A DNA stretch of 64,000 nt from Paraspadella gotoi (Eukaryota > Chaetognatha): contig CM119264.1 of assembly GCA_051294375.1 (NCBI GenBank), forward strand, positions 7,697,301-7,761,300. Direction: 5' to 3'. Shown here piece after piece: positions 32,931-46,429 of the stretch; within the stretch, counting starts at the first letter, position 1, and the number at the start of each line of letters is the position of its first letter. The notes beneath the pieces were generated by a model. That model was not told the DNA's origin. It searched no databases and saw nothing but the letters and a program-made list of their open reading frames with translations. A program made the position numbers and the translations under genes.

Positions 32931-34827
32931 ATTGGGTTGCTCTTAGAAAGGAATCGCCTCGGGCAGAGGCAGAGAATAGGCTCGTTTCTGCAGTTCATCA
33001 TAAAGCTTTGGAACGACGACGATGACGACGACGATAACGTGTGTGCTCAGAAAATCCTTTGAAAATGGCGAAGTTTGATCGGTTTTTTTCCCGAAGCTGA
33101 CTCTGAAAACGCTGTATCTTGATCCTGTTCGATTTCGGAAAAAAATGAGAACAAAACTTCGATCTTTTATTGTCAACCTCAATAGCCATAGTTGGCATAC
33201 AGGTACTTTCAGCAAGGTTCAACAGCCAGTGACTTTTCCTCGAAGAAGAGCGGAGCGGAACTCGTACTTACGCGTAATTATCATCTAAAGATTTAAAGAT
33301 GTAAAGAGATGTTAAAGAATGTAATATATTCGACTTAAGTTAATCTGAGTTTTCTCTCTCATCTCGTTAAACACTTAGTTTTCAGTCCATATATTTTTTT
33401 ACCAATCTTAACTAAGGCAGGAAAACTAATAATGGTTTTTGGAAAAAAATCAAATAAACTCCCCGTTAAAGAAACCCGTTTATTTTGGTTTATTACATAT
33501 AATACTCGGTAAGAAATTAAGTATGTAATTAGCCGCACTTAACAGTCTTAACAGTACAGAAGTACAGCATTTAGAAAAGAATAAAGCGTTAGAATATTGC
33601 TGCCCCGAAACTTGAAGATAAGAGCGACGAGGCAAACCGAATCCGCAAAAATGATTTTCTTGCTTAAGCGTTTGCCACCTTTACCCTCGGCTCATATAAA
33701 AATGAAGCGAATGTAATTTCTTCGTTCGCCTCTTCTCTCTCTCTCCGCTCTCTCTACTCTCTCTCATCTCTCTCTCCTCTCTCTCTCTCAGCTCTCTCTC
33801 TCTCCTCTCTCTCTTCTCTCTCTCGTCTCTCCAACAATGAGTGTCATAAATTTTAGATAAGATTCGCTTTCCGTTAGCCAACCCGTCACCGTGAGCTCGA
33901 TTTTCGGGACTACACCGTGATTCTTTATCACATGCCGCATAGCTTTGGAGAGCATATGATTGTCGCGTCACAAAATTGGGTGAGATTTTTTATGCTTTTT
34001 CGTTTGATAGTCATCGACTATAAAACATTTCATCCATGATGGAAAGTGGGATAATCAGAAACAAAATGTAATTTTTCTGTTCCGCACTCAAGCGCTCTTC
34101 TTTATTTACGTCATCTTTTTCGATTTTAAAATTAAAAACATTCGCGCAAAATTGATCTTTATTCGCGTCGGCGTCCTGCTTAACTTTGAGCGCTTCTAGA
34201 GCCAAAGTTCGAGGTCAGGTGTCGGTTACAGTTTATAACGACCCTGGTGCAGGTCGCCCTACGTTGGGCGCCGCTAAGTTTGTTCTTCTTCTCGAGTCAG
34301 CAAATGACCCGGAAATTGGGTCGACGAGCAGAACCTGCCTTTTTTCCTCCTTTCTCTGTTTCCGTCGTCTTTCATTCCATTTGCGTCGTTTCACTTGAGA
34401 TGCATAACAATCGTCATTTCTCACCATTTTAGGACTCATTTCTCATCTTCAGGCCCATTTCTTCACTTTACTTATTCATCAGAATTTCTTTTATTATTTA
34501 AAAAATTCTCCATCTCACCAGGTACTCTTTTCTTAAACTTTCCTTTTCGCACTTAGCGGTTAACCCCGTTTTTTTCTAACCGTTCTTTTTCAACGCCATA
34601 GTTTGTAACACACGTTTCGTTATTCGTCCCACTTCACGCGGATTTTTTCGTAGACACGTCGACGATGCTTTTTCCATCCTTTTTCTATTTTCTTTTTCGT
34701 CCTCGAAAACCATTTCGCAACTTCTGTTTCTGCCTTCTCACCTCTTTACACTCATTTTTCTTACATTTTCGTTTCGTCCGCTTTGACGTTGGGTCTTCCG
34801 GTTCTCCGGGGATTTTCTTTCTCCCGC

Positions 34828-34829
<2 letters not shown>
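27521..34829. repeat. Large head-to-tail duplication D1, copy 2
   Basis: About 7.3 kb matching 20487-27520 in the same order and orientation. Its microsatellites are broken up by stray bases (for example 29132-29221, 32309-32480 and 33730-33832) where copy 1 has clean CT or GA arrays. This is typical of uncorrected long-read consensus. No separate genes are supported. An open frame at 27933-28235 is present only in this copy. Confidence 0.9.
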
Positions 34830-34885
<56 letters not shown>

Positions 34886-35022
34886 GAGAGAGAGAGAGAG
34901 AGAGGAGAGAGAGAATCTTTGGCAGTCTCGTTCAGTGACGAACGTGAGACGACGTTTCTTGCCGGGGTCGAGAAGGTNNNNNNNNNNNNNNNNNNNNNNN
35001 NNTCGCGCAGAGAGATGAGGAG

Positions 35023-35091
<69 letters not shown>

Positions 35092-35149
35092 ATCTTTGGG
35101 AGTCTCGTTCAGTGACGACGTGAGACGACGTTTTTGCCGGGGTCGAGAA
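34830..35149. repeat. Small duplication around a gap
   Basis: A GA tract followed by AATCTTTGG.AGTCTCGTTCAGTGACGA and GTGAGACGACGTTT...GCCGGGGTCGAGAAGG occurs twice: 34830-34977 and about 35020-35149, either side of the 25-N gap. It sits exactly between duplications D1 and D2. Confidence 0.85.
34978..35002. other. Assembly gap (25 N)
   Basis: Exactly 25 undetermined bases, flanked by the two copies of the small duplication. A fixed 25-base gap is a placeholder used by some gap-filling software when the ends overlap. Confidence 0.99.
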
Positions 35150-38100
35150 GGGGGGGGCGGAGACTGTACTGAAGGGAGGAAGGGATTGTCGTCGCGGGTC
35201 CAGTTAATTAAAGAAATGTACGGAGGGGAAATAATCAGGGTCGAACATTTCTTTAGAATTATAATAAAAAAACCTTCTTATTGACACAGGTCAAATTTTT
35301 TTTTGAAGACTTGTCTTGCTGAAAGACGCCTAAGAAAATATAATTTATACTTCTATACTTAATTTTTTGTCTTTTTTTAAACTTTTTTATTAAATAAAAC
35401 CAATATACTTTTGTTTTATTTGATTGAAATATTCTTTTTTTGTTACTACTTATATTTTTTTTTTTTTTTTTTTTTTTTATTTTACTCTTTTTGAAGACAT
35501 CTTCCTCGTTTCTTGTCTTGAGAGAAAATCAGATCTTACATCTTCGTGCGCGCACCAACTCTGACGTGCGAAGACCTTCCACGTGCGATAATACTCGGAC
35601 CGGACGACAGAATTCTGCACAACGGTAAAACGCACTCACCGACTTCGGCCTCTGACCGTCACCTTTTTCAGCACTTCCGCCCCCCATTTCTCTTAACTCG
35701 GGGGATCACTCGCTCTCTCTCCTTTTTCCTGCTGCTGATCTCTCTTTGATAACGAGTTTTCAGAGAGGAAAAAAAAAAGAGAAGAATTCGTTTGCTTTCT
35801 ATCTTTTCCCAGTTTTTTCTGTCTTATCTCCAACTTTTCATTTTTCGTTTTTTTCGCAATTTCATTTTGATTTAAAAAAAAAATTATAGCAAAAAGTACA
35901 CTAAAAAACAAAAGAAAAAAGAAAAAAAAGAAAGAAGAAGAAAGAAAGAAAGAAAAGAAAAAGAAAGAAAAAGAAAGAAAGAAAACAAACGAATTGAATT
36001 AAATATAAGATATGAAACTAAGAATATACTGACCCGATTCTCCTTCTTCGAGGCAGAGAAAATATTATTCAGTTTCTACTGTTTTTTCGCCCTCTGAATC
36101 TTGGAAGAAAGAAAATGCAAATTGGTGACCGACGTATGAGTTATGAATATCGCCCATTACAAACACCTCGCCCTGGTGAGAGGAGAGTTTGGGTATTCGG
36201 GACAGAGAGGGGATTATGTTGAAAATAAAAAAAAAGAAAAGAAAGAAAGGAAGAAAAAAAGAGAAGAAAGGAAAAACCAGAAAGCAGAGGGAAAGAAAAT
36301 TGAAAAAGAAAAAAAGAAAGAAAAAAGAAAGAAGGGAAGAGAAAAAAAAGAAGGAAGCGAGAGAAAAGAGAAAAACCAGGACGAGGGAAAAACATTGAAA
36401 AAAAAAAACAAAAGATCCAGAACGTGAAAACAAAAACTCTATTTTCGTAGTCAGAGCGCGACCCGTCGGCGAAAGTGGTCGGTGCTCAAACAGACCGTTG
36501 CCAAGGCGACGACGACCGCACGCCGCGACGACGCACGCACGACGACGACGCAGATGACGTCAAACGGCATCAGTCAGGGTACAACTCGCTCCCGTTCATT
36601 AACCCTTTTTTTTTAATTTGATTTGGCACGAGAATTTTAACAAAATTCTTTGAATAGTTACTCTGGGGAAAATTGCGGCTTCTTATTTTTCTCTCCTTTA
36701 CTATGCGCACAACAGAGATTGCGTTTTCACGGTCGTCGAAATTAAAACATCTGCAATAATTAACATAATAAACATTTTGTAATACTTAGAGAAAAAAAAC
36801 TATTTCAATCTTGATCTTTGAATGTCTCGTGTGGCCTAAACTTTCATAGATCCGACATTTTTAAGTCAACGAAAATGCCTTGAGTGTTTTGGTTTTCTTC
36901 CTTAACGGTTCGAAAAAAAAATCGAGTCCGGACTACCCTAACAAATAAATAATACAAAATCCACGTCTCCAGAGACACATTAACATGACATACTTGCCAC
37001 GTGTCTTCTATTGCCGAGTTTCACTTTCCTGAGAGCAGAAAGATATTCATTCCGTCGATCAAAAAACGTGAGTGCGCATAGTATAGCTAGGGTGAGTGTG
37101 ATGAAAAGATTGAGTGACTTGAACATTATTTTTTTCGCTGCCCATGACGACACTATAATTAATGAATTTTACAATCACATTTTAAAATGTTTTTCTGGTA
37201 CACTATGCATAACAGTATATAGCAGATTTCAATTTATTTATGTAGTCAATATTCCTTATAAAATCATCAAATCAAAATAAATTTTTATTATTTTTAAGAA
37301 CTGATTTTGAGATTTCGCCTGTAAAAAACATAAGAACTTTTATAAAAATGTTAATTGATATTTTTAATGTTTAGATCACAACAAAATAGACTAAAAACTT
37401 CTTTACAAATATATATAGTTTCTACTACAGAGAATAAAAAATTTTCACCCTTTTTCCTATTTTAAACAATTTGCAAGCACTGACCCAGAAATTTTTGATT
37501 AACATGTTTTTATATTTTGATTCAACTTTTATGGAAGGAATCTGAATCTTTAATTAAAAGTTTCTATAAAAATTATTTTTAAAATTTACTATTTTTATAG
37601 GATAATTACTACAAATATATATATTTTACTATCTCCCTCTTTTTCCCGAAACCCACTAAATAATATGAACAAAATTATTTTGCTAGTACTATTAATTTCA
37701 TACTATCTCACATCTAATAAATCATCATTGTTCGATCATTCAAACTAAATTTTTGTTTCTTTGGATGCCTCCACTCTATTGCGCAGTCTTGAATCACCGA
37801 TGTAATATTAACGAGTCCGGTGCGAAATAAATGCAAGTAATTCCGAATGCTAATGATATCAGGATGAGGAAGAGTGCTCGTGCAATAAGAGAACATACAC
37901 ACTAATGAACATTTTTAAAAAAACCGACGGCCGTCGTTATAAGGGTTCAATGAAACTCGCCGGCCATCATACATTTCCATTTTTCCGCCAAACATCAATT
38001 TCAACATCACGAGATGACCCTATTCCTATCACTCTATCAATATCAGACGACCGTACGACACGACGGCACATTACCGAGTACCACAGTCCACTTACTCCTT

Positions 38101-38960
38101 CGCCACCGATTATTTCGATTGCATTAGGTTTCGCATAGAAAATTAAACGGAAAAACAATTTTTTTTTTTCTTCCTTTATTTTTTCATTTTCTTTTCACTC
38201 TTGTTTCCTCGTTTTCCGTTTCCGGAAAGGCAGAGAGGCGTAGGAAGCAACCCTCTATTCGTTTCATTGCGAAGTCGAATTGACGTCGAATCTTTTTGTT
38301 TTAGCGCAATATTGACGCGATTTTTAATCCCTCAACCCTTGACGTTTACAATTATGACATCGAGATCGGAAACAGACTGACAACAGATAAACGCGAATGA
38401 AAAAAAAAAACAAGAGCTTACTGACTTAAAATGAGCTTAAACAGCACAGAAGATATAGAGTCCGGCTGACATTCTAAACCAAAGTTGAACGCACTTAGAC
38501 CATTTCAAGATCGCGACATGCGGCTAAAAAAAACCCAAAACCTAATCAGCTTATTCGACGACGCCCAACTTCTAGCCAACGTCCAATCCACAACTTTTTC
38601 ACAAAATCCAAAATCTTACCTCGAGCATTCAAACACAGCGAAGCCCGGCAGGGCGAGAGAAGAAATATTCCAATAAAGACAGAAATACGATTGCGATGCA
38701 AATCTAATAAAAGAAGCGATAACGTCAAGTCTGTATCAACCTTCATCCTATTTAAAATTGAGGGAGGAGCTTTAGTAGAAAGGGTTTTCACATTATATTA
38801 ACTGTATTGATTAATATAAAACAAAGCTATTTAGCGCGCGTAACAGTTGCTCTGATGCAGTCGGCGTGGGTGGTGATGGAACCTAGGTTTAAGTTAAGAA
38901 TTTTTTCCGATAGGATTAATTTGATTAATCAAACTTGTAAAATCAAAATTAAAAAGGAGA
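35150..38960. repeat. Large head-to-tail duplication D2, copy 1
   Basis: About 3.8 kb, starting at GGGGGGGCGGAGACTGTACTGAAGG and repeated at 38968. It holds a poly-T run (about 35455-35480), GAAA repeats (35905-35985 and 36225-36410), a GAC-rich block with an X-box-like GTTGCCAAGGCGAC (36497-36510) and AT-rich sequence. Small open frames near 37011, 37905 and 38485 are not preserved in copy 2 and are not supported as genes. Confidence 0.9.
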
Positions 38961-38967
38961 CATGCCA

Positions 38968-39718
38968 AGGGGGGGGCGGAGATGTACTGAAGGGAGGAAG
39001 GGATTGTCGTCGCGGGTCCAGTTAATGTAAAGAAATGTACGGAGGGGAAATAATCAGGGTCGAACATTTCTTTAGAATTATAATAAAAAACTTCTTCTTA
39101 TTAACACAGGTCAATTTTTTTTGAAGACTTGTCTTGCTGAAAGACGCCTAAGAAAATATAATTTATACTTCTATACTTAATTTTTTTTTCTTTTTAAACT
39201 TTTTTATTAAATAAACCAATATACTTTTGTTTTATTTGATTGAAATATTCTTTTTTTGTTACTACTTATATTTTCTTTTTTTTTTTTTTTTTTTTTTTTA
39301 CTCTTTTTGAAACATCTTCCTCGTTTCTTGTCTTGAGAGAAAATCAGATCTTACATCTTCGTGCGCGCACCAACTCTGACGTGCGAAGACCTTCCACGTG
39401 CGATAATCTCGGGCGCACGAATTCGACACGTAAAACGCTCACGACTTGGCCTCTGACGTCACCTTTTTAGCTTCCGCCCCCCATTTTCTTCACTCGGGGG
39501 ATCCACTCGCTCTCTCTCTCTTTCTCTGTGTCTGTCTCTCTTTGATAACGAGTTTTCAGAGGGAAAAAAAAGAGAGAATTCGTTTGCTTTCTATCTTTTC
39601 CAGTTTTTTCTGTCTTATCTCCAACTTTTCATTTTCGTTTTTCTTGGCAATTTCATTTGATTTAAAAAAAAATTATAGCAAAAAGTACACTAAAAAACAA
39701 AGAAAAAAGAAAGAAAAA

Positions 39719-39766
<48 letters not shown>

Positions 39767-40207
39767 AAACAAACGAATTGAATTAAATAAAGATATGAAA
39801 GCTAAGAATATACTGACCCGATTCTCCTTCTTCGAGGCAGAGAAAATATTATTCAGTTTTCTACTGTTTTTCGCCTCTGAATCTTGGAAGAAAGAAAATG
39901 CAAATTGGTGACCGAGTTATGAGTTCTGAATATCGCCCATTACGAACCCTCGCCTGGTGAGAGAAGAGTTTGGGTATTCGCGACAGAGAGGGAGATTTGT
40001 TGAAAAATAAAAAAAAGAAAAGAAAGAAAGGAAGAAAAAAGAGAGAAGGAAAAACCAGAAAGAGAGGGAAAAGAAATTTAAAAAGAAAAAAAAAAAGATT
40101 CCAGAAACCGTGAAAACCAAAACTCTAGTTTCGTAGTCAGAGCGCGACCCGTCGGCGAAAGTGGTCGGTCGTCAAACAGACCGTTGCCAAGGCGACGACG
40201 ACCACGC

Positions 40208-40240
<33 letters not shown>

Positions 40241-42428
40241 AGATGACGTCAACGGCATCAGTCAGGGTACAACTCGCTCCCGTTTAACCCTTTTTTTTTA
40301 TTTGATTTGGACGAAATTTACAAAAATTTTTGAATGTTACTCTGGGGAAATTGGGCTTTTATTTTTCTCTTTATATGCCACAAAACGAGATTGCGTTTCA
40401 GGTCGTCGAAATGAATAATTTAAAATACATAAACATTTTGTAATACTTAGAGAAAAAAAAATATTCAATTTGATCTTTGATCGTGTGGCTAAACTTTCAT
40501 AATCGACATTTTTAGTCAACGAAAATGCTGAGGTTTTGGTTTTCTCCTTTAACGGTTCGAAAAAAAAAATCGAGTCCGGACTACCCTAACAAATAAATAT
40601 ACAAAATCCCGTCTCCAGAACACATTACATGACATACTTGCCACGTTGTCTCTTTGCCGAGTTTCACTTTTCCGAGAGCAGAAAGATATTCATTCCGTCG
40701 ATCAAAAACGTGAGTTGCGCAGTATAGTAGGGTGGAGTGATGAAAAGATTGAGTGATTGAACATTATTTTTTTGCTGCCTATGGACATATAATTAATGAA
40801 TTTTAAATCCTTTTAAAATTTTTTTTAGCATAAGCAAGTATAGCAATTCAATTTATTTATGTAGTAAATCCCTTATAAAATCATCAAATTTCAAAATAAT
40901 TTTTATTTATTTTTAAGAACTGATTTTGATTCGCTGTAAAAAACTAAGAACTTTTATAAAATATGTTATATGATATTTTATGTTTAGATCAAAAAAATAG
41001 ACTAAAACGTTTTAAAATATATAAGTTCTACTACAGAGAATAAAAAATTTTCACCTTTTTTCCTATTTTAAACATTGAAGATGACAGAATTTTGATAACA
41101 TGTTTTATATTTTTGATTCAACTTTTATGAAGAATCTGAATTTTAATAAAAGTTTTATAAAAATTATTTTTTAAAATTTACTATTTTATAAGGATATTAC
41201 TACAAATATATTATATTTACTATTCTTTCCCAGACATAATATGAACAAAATATTTTTTGTACTAGTTAATTCATACTATCTCACATCTAAATATCATTGT
41301 TCGATCATATAAATTTTTTTGTTCTTGAGTGCTCCACTCTATTGCGCAGTCTTGAATCCCGGATGTAATTAACGAGTCGGTGCGAAATAAATGCAAAGTA
41401 ATTCCGAATGTAATGAATCAGTTGAGTTGAGGGGGGAAGGTGCTCGTGCAAAAGGAAATAACACTAATGAAATTTTTAAAAAACCGAGGCCGTCGTTAAG
41501 GGTTCAATGAACTCGCGCCATCAACATTTCCATTTTCGCCAAAATCAATTTCACATCACGAGATCGACCCTATCTATCTCTATCAATATCAGACGACGTT
41601 ACGACACGACCGGCAATTACCGAGTACCACAGTCCACTACTCCTTCGCACGATTATTCGATGGCATTAGGTTTGGCATAGAAATTAACGGAAAAATTTTT
41701 TTTTTTCTTCCTTTTTTTTCAATTTTCTTTTCACTCTTGTTTCCTCGTTTCCGTTCGGAAAGGCAGAGAGGCGTAGGAAGCAACGCCTCTTTCGGTTTCA
41801 TTGCGAAGTCGAATTGACGTCGAATCTTTTGTTTAGGATTTTGACGCGATTTTAATCCTCAACCGACGTTTAATTATGACATCGAGACGGAAACAGACTG
41901 ACATACAGATAAACGGATGAAAAAAAAAAAGCTTACTGACTTAAAATGGCTAACAGCACAGAAGATATAGAGTCCGGCTGACATTCTAACCAAAGTCTGA
42001 ACGCACTTAGACATTTCAAGATCGCGACATGCGGCTAAAAAAAAAACCAAAACCTAATCAGCTTTATTTCGACGGACGCCCCAACTTCTACCAAGTCCAA
42101 TCACAACTTTATTCACAAAACTCCAAAATCTTCCTCGAGGATCAAACAGCGAAAGCGGCAGGGCGAGAGAAAATCCAATAAGAGAAAACGATGCGATGCA
42201 AATCTAATAAAAGAAGGATAACGTCAGTCTTTAACTTCATCCTATTTTAAATTGAGGAGTTTTAGTAGAAAGGGGTTTTTCATATATAAACTGTATGATT
42301 ATATAAAACAAAGCTTTTAGTAACGTTGCTCTGATGCAGTCGGGTGGGTGGTGATGGTAGGTTAAGTTAAGAATTTTTTCCGATAGAATAATTTGATTAA
42401 ATCAAAATTTGTAAAATCAAAATTAAAG
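38968..42428. repeat. Large head-to-tail duplication D2, copy 2
   Basis: About 3.46 kb collinear with 35150-38960 but roughly 350 bp shorter, because many single bases and short words are missing throughout. It contains (GAAA)n at 39719-39768 and (GAC)n at about 40205-40240. The loss pattern looks like a low-coverage, deletion-prone consensus of the same locus. Confidence 0.9.
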
Positions 42429-42690
42429 GGAATGATTATTAAAATCGGTTTAACAGTTTTTTCAGTACATATGTTAACCGTAAAATTCCTGATGTGAAAT
42501 GGAAAAAGTAAAATAAGGGAACCAATAATAAACAAAAGAAAACAATAACAATTCTATGGTCAATGTTCAAGTGAGTGAGGTGAAACCTGACCCGAGGTCA
42601 GGTGGTCGAATAATGGGCAGTGAACTTGATCTTCGTCGTCGGTGTTGTGGTCGTTTGTTGTTGTTGTTGTTGTTGCCATCGTCACTCGAG

Positions 42691-42850
42691 CTGAAACATT
42701 CTTTGGAGAGTCTTGATTGAAAGCTTGCAGAGACCTGCTATGTCATTATCTTGTAAGAGTGTTTGAGGCCATAAACCACCAAAGCCTGTCCAAAGTCAGG
42801 GGAAAGATAGCTTATTTATTAAATGAATATTGGTTGTACCAATTTCAAAA
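42691..42850 (-). mobile_element. Interspersed repeat family H, copy 1
   Basis: The reverse complement matches 58645-58823 almost throughout: GAAATTGGTACAACCAATAT, then CATTTAATAAATAAGCTATC, CCCCTGACTTTGGACAGGC, TCTTACAAGATAATGACATAG and TGCAAGCTTTCAATCAAGAC. It is non-coding and of unknown class. Confidence 0.7.
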
Positions 42851-44087
42851 AGCAATTTATGCTGTCCAAATATGATGATTATATGAATAATTGAATATAG
42901 TACCGTAGAGTACAGTAGATATTTAAAAGGAGAGGAAAAAAGGAAAAAACGGAAAAAGTTCGGTGGAACAAGAAAGCGCAACGCATAAAATATATGCCAA
43001 CGACGACGACGACGACAATGACGACGACGACGACTCTTTGTTTACATTGTTTACGTCGTCGTCGCCAACTTGAATCGTGGAATCGATTGACCCCCATCAA
43101 CACTCGCTCTCGAAAAGATTCTTGAAAAGACTTTAAAAACTTTCGGTAGGTACATATTTGCTCGGTAATTTCTCTTCTTTTATTTTCATTTTTCACTTCT
43201 ACAAGTTTCTCCTTCTAAATTTTCTTTTTCCCTTTTTCAAATCGTTTCTTCTCTCTCTTGCTTTCTATTTCCACCCTGGTCTCTTGTGCACTGATCCAGT
43301 GTATTGGACTCTTTTCGTTTCTCTTTTTTAGCACCATTTCTTTCTCTGTCTCTGTCTCTGTCTTCTCCCGTCTTCTCTCCTCTCCTTCTCTCTCCTCTCT
43401 CTCTCTCTCTCTTCTCTCTCCTCCTCCTCTTCTCTTCTTCTCTCCTAAATTAATTCTCTCTCAACGATCTAACATAACATCAAAAGAATTTTCTCTCCAA
43501 TTTCTATTCTATTTTTTTTTCTTTCATTTTCTCTCCATTTTTACACCATTTTCTTGCGATTTTCACAGCAAATCTCTTCTTTCTTCTTCGACGCCTTTAT
43601 ACCGCAAATTTCCACCGTAATCATTTCTTTCCCGTTTTTATTGCGATTTTGTTTTCCGAATGTCCTCGTTTTCACGCCATCTCGACTGCGTTTTATTCTG
43701 TTTCTTCTTTTATTTCACTGGAAATTGTAAAATTATAGTAATAGTTATATATTAAGTTATATAGTAAGTTATATATTCGTTATGAATCCTTACTTTTCAT
43801 CACCAAGAATTTCATCCTTTTTTTTCTCACGTTTCACCCTTCATTTTTTTCCTACGCCTCCCTCTAGAAAAACATGTCTCAACGTTTGTGTTTTGCAAAC
43901 AAAACATAAATCGATCCTTGGTCAAAATGTTTTTTCTTCTTCCGCGATTTTTTTTCCCGTTATCGTTTTGTTTTATATTTGGTCTTCCCGTTTTTTTTCT
44001 GCTTTTTTTTTTGTGAAAATAATCGACCTAAAATTGGTGAATTCCAAAATTCCCACACTTTTTCTCCTCCGACTTTGATGAGGTTTT

Positions 44088-44220
44088 TATGAAATTGGTA
44101 TAACCAATCTAAAATTATCCATTCATTCAATGAATAATCCATATTGCCCCTGATTTTAGACAGGCTTTGGTTGTTCAAAGCCTTCATCACCCACAGAGCA
44201 AGCTTTCTCGTTTATTCACT
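44088..44220 (+). mobile_element. Interspersed repeat family H, copy 2 (internally shortened)
   Basis: Matches 58645-58823 at both ends (ATGAAATTGGTA...TTGCCCCTGA.TTT.GACAGGCTTTGG and CTCGTTTATTCACT) but lacks the middle segment containing AAGATAATGACATAGCAGG. Confidence 0.65.
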
Positions 44221-44497
44221 TTTGGGACTTTAAATTACTCTTTGCTTTTCTTAATTGTTTTCTTTGTTTCTTTTATGAATATCATCATTCAGCTCTCATT
44301 TGTATTTTTTCTATCAACATTTCGACACCTTTTATCTTCGTCGTCGTCATTGTCGTCAGTTGACGCGAATCATTTCCTGTTTCCTCTCTTCCTCCGTTCA
44401 ACGAGGCGTGGGCGTCGACTCGTCGACATTCGGAAATTCGCGAAAGCGGATACAAATTGAATTTACAGGTCTCTCTCTCTCTCTCTCTCTCTTTCTT

Positions 44498-44532
<35 letters not shown>

Positions 44533-44641
44533 TGCTCGTTCCCTTTCTTTCTCTCTCTTTTCCAACCTTTCTCATCCTTTTCTTCAATTAACAATTCTTA
44601 TATTTTTTTTAGAAAACTAGTCTTTACTATTATTTTTGTGT

Positions 44642-44677
<36 letters not shown>

Positions 44678-46429
44678 GTGCGTGCGTCTTCCTTCTTTTC
44701 CCTCCCTTTCAAAGTCTCCTTTTCTCTCTCAGCCTAACGATCCAAAGGCGTGGCGGGACTCGCTAATGGAGTTTGGGTCGAGATTTTCGAACTGACCGTC
44801 AGAGGCGCCGAAAACTGCTTTCGGTGTTTTCGTGTTTTTTGTTCTTGTTTTTTATTGGTTCAGTCTTTGAAGTCAAAAAGGCCGGATGGGGGGAATCGGA
44901 AGAGGGAATAGAAAGAGTGATTATCAGTTTGATCATTATTACCGATTTCTAAGCGGGGATCAAGTAAACCAAAAGTGGAGAATCCCCCAGGGCGACCACC
45001 TGCAATCCCTGAGTCGTTTCTGGGTGCAATATCGTTGGATCCGCAGGAGCGACGAGAAGCGACGACAGCAGCTGCGCTGAGTCGCTGACTTTTAGCCGAA
45101 AATCCAGGTCGTTTTTTTTTTGTCATCGGGTAGACAAAAGATCTTTTGTTTACAAGATTGAGAACGAAAATAAAAGGGAGAGGGATATTTTTGATAAAAA
45201 CAAACCAATGAAATTAAAGATTAAGAACTGTAATAAAAGGGAAAAAAGAAATATTTTTTGAAGAAAAACAAACAAACAAAATCAAATCCCGGTTAAATTC
45301 GCCTTTCCACGCTTGAAAGAAACAAAAAATCCCCGCGAAGAATCGCGATGGAATCCGAAAGAAAATAGAGATTTAATTCTTTCAAAAATGTAATGTATTT
45401 AAGGAGATACTGTTTTATATTGTAGTTGATTGTGAATTAAAGTTGAAACCCACGAATAAATTTTCATTTCGTTTCATTTCTAATCCGCGTTTGTCCACAA
45501 TATTCCGGAGCGCCATCTTCGCCAGACGCCGCTTCAATCATTCCATCCTTCGGTCCCTCCGACGTCAAACTCCTTAATCTTTCATTCGTCTCCTTTCATT
45601 TTTTAAGAGTTAGAAGCGGCGTCATTTTCTCGACAAGCGGCGTTCTCACGCCTCCGACGGCGCCGATTAATCGATTAATTAATTAACGTCTCATTAAGTC
45701 TCGCCCCGTCGAGCACCGGAAGCGGCGACATCGCCGCCACTCGCTGAATTATTCCGTCGCTCGGCGCTGGCGTCGAAGCGAGAGCGTTAAGGGAATCATG
45801 GAACGAGATTTCCGACGATGTAATCTCGAGCGTCGATCTGCGCCGAAGAACGCGGACGGGGGGGGTGTGGCCAAATGGAATCGGCGTAGAAGGATGGCTT
45901 TTAATTTTAGAGTTCCGAGAAAATATTTTTAAAATGATATTAGTGTGGACGAACAACTATTTCAAGCAATCTCGGTCAAATCAATTGACCTTACTTTCAA
46001 CCTTACCCTCGGTCGTTTGCCCTTTCTCTTTATGGTCAAACCTTTGACCTTGTAGACTTAGCATCTGAGCCTTTTGACTGTTATTGTTATTTACTTTGTT
46101 GAAGAATAAAATCATTCTTACTCTGAAACTTGTTGCGTCCACATTGGGAGATTAAATTAAATGTAATTAAATTTGATGAGATATCAGCCATTAGAATTTT
46201 TAACCTAAAGCGCCTTTAGAAGCTCGGTACAAGAAGCGATAAGGTAGAAGTTAATGGTTTTTTACGATCACAAAAGCTAATGGTTTCCGGCGATGAGAAA
46301 AAAAATAACCTGGAAATAAAGTAAAAACGATCAAATCAAGACGTGATAAATTGGTTCTCTAAAAAAGAAAAAAAAAGAAGTAAGACTTAGAAGAAATAAA
46401 AAGCCTTAAAACTTAAAAGGTTTATTACT

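Larger units (their letters stand above)
42429..46429. other. Intron stretch, no supported exon
   Basis: Contains two copies of interspersed family H (42691-42850 and 44088-44220), GTT/GAC triplet runs near 42655-42680 and 42990-43035, CT-rich DNA at 43330-43445 and (CT)n at 44470-44533 and 44646-44673. The GC-richer block 45480-45870 ends in short palindromic AT sequence (TTAATCGATTAATTAATTAA at about 45666-45686). A short open frame at 44886-45080 has no splice context. Confidence 0.45.

Noticed and set aside
36065-36433. Lys/Glu-rich or Phe/Leu-rich open frames on both strands
   Set aside because: They come from GAAA-type purine repeats and lie inside the duplicated segment. The frame is not kept in the second copy.
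37905-38676. Short frames starting MNIFKKTDGRRYKG (37905) and MNALRPFQDRD (38485)
   Set aside because: Composition is plausible, but there is no splice context or homologue, and the second duplicate copy (about 41460-42180) does not preserve either frame.
44860-45126. Overlapping protein-like frames on both strands
   Set aside because: No acceptor or donor in a compatible phase, no domain, and the two strands are equally protein-like, so coding status cannot be supported.
45675-45956. Minus-strand frame ending VLDGARLNETLIN
   Set aside because: The C-terminal half looks protein-like, but the upstream half is AT-rich and no splice-site-bounded exon structure is found. Noted instead as a possible regulatory island.
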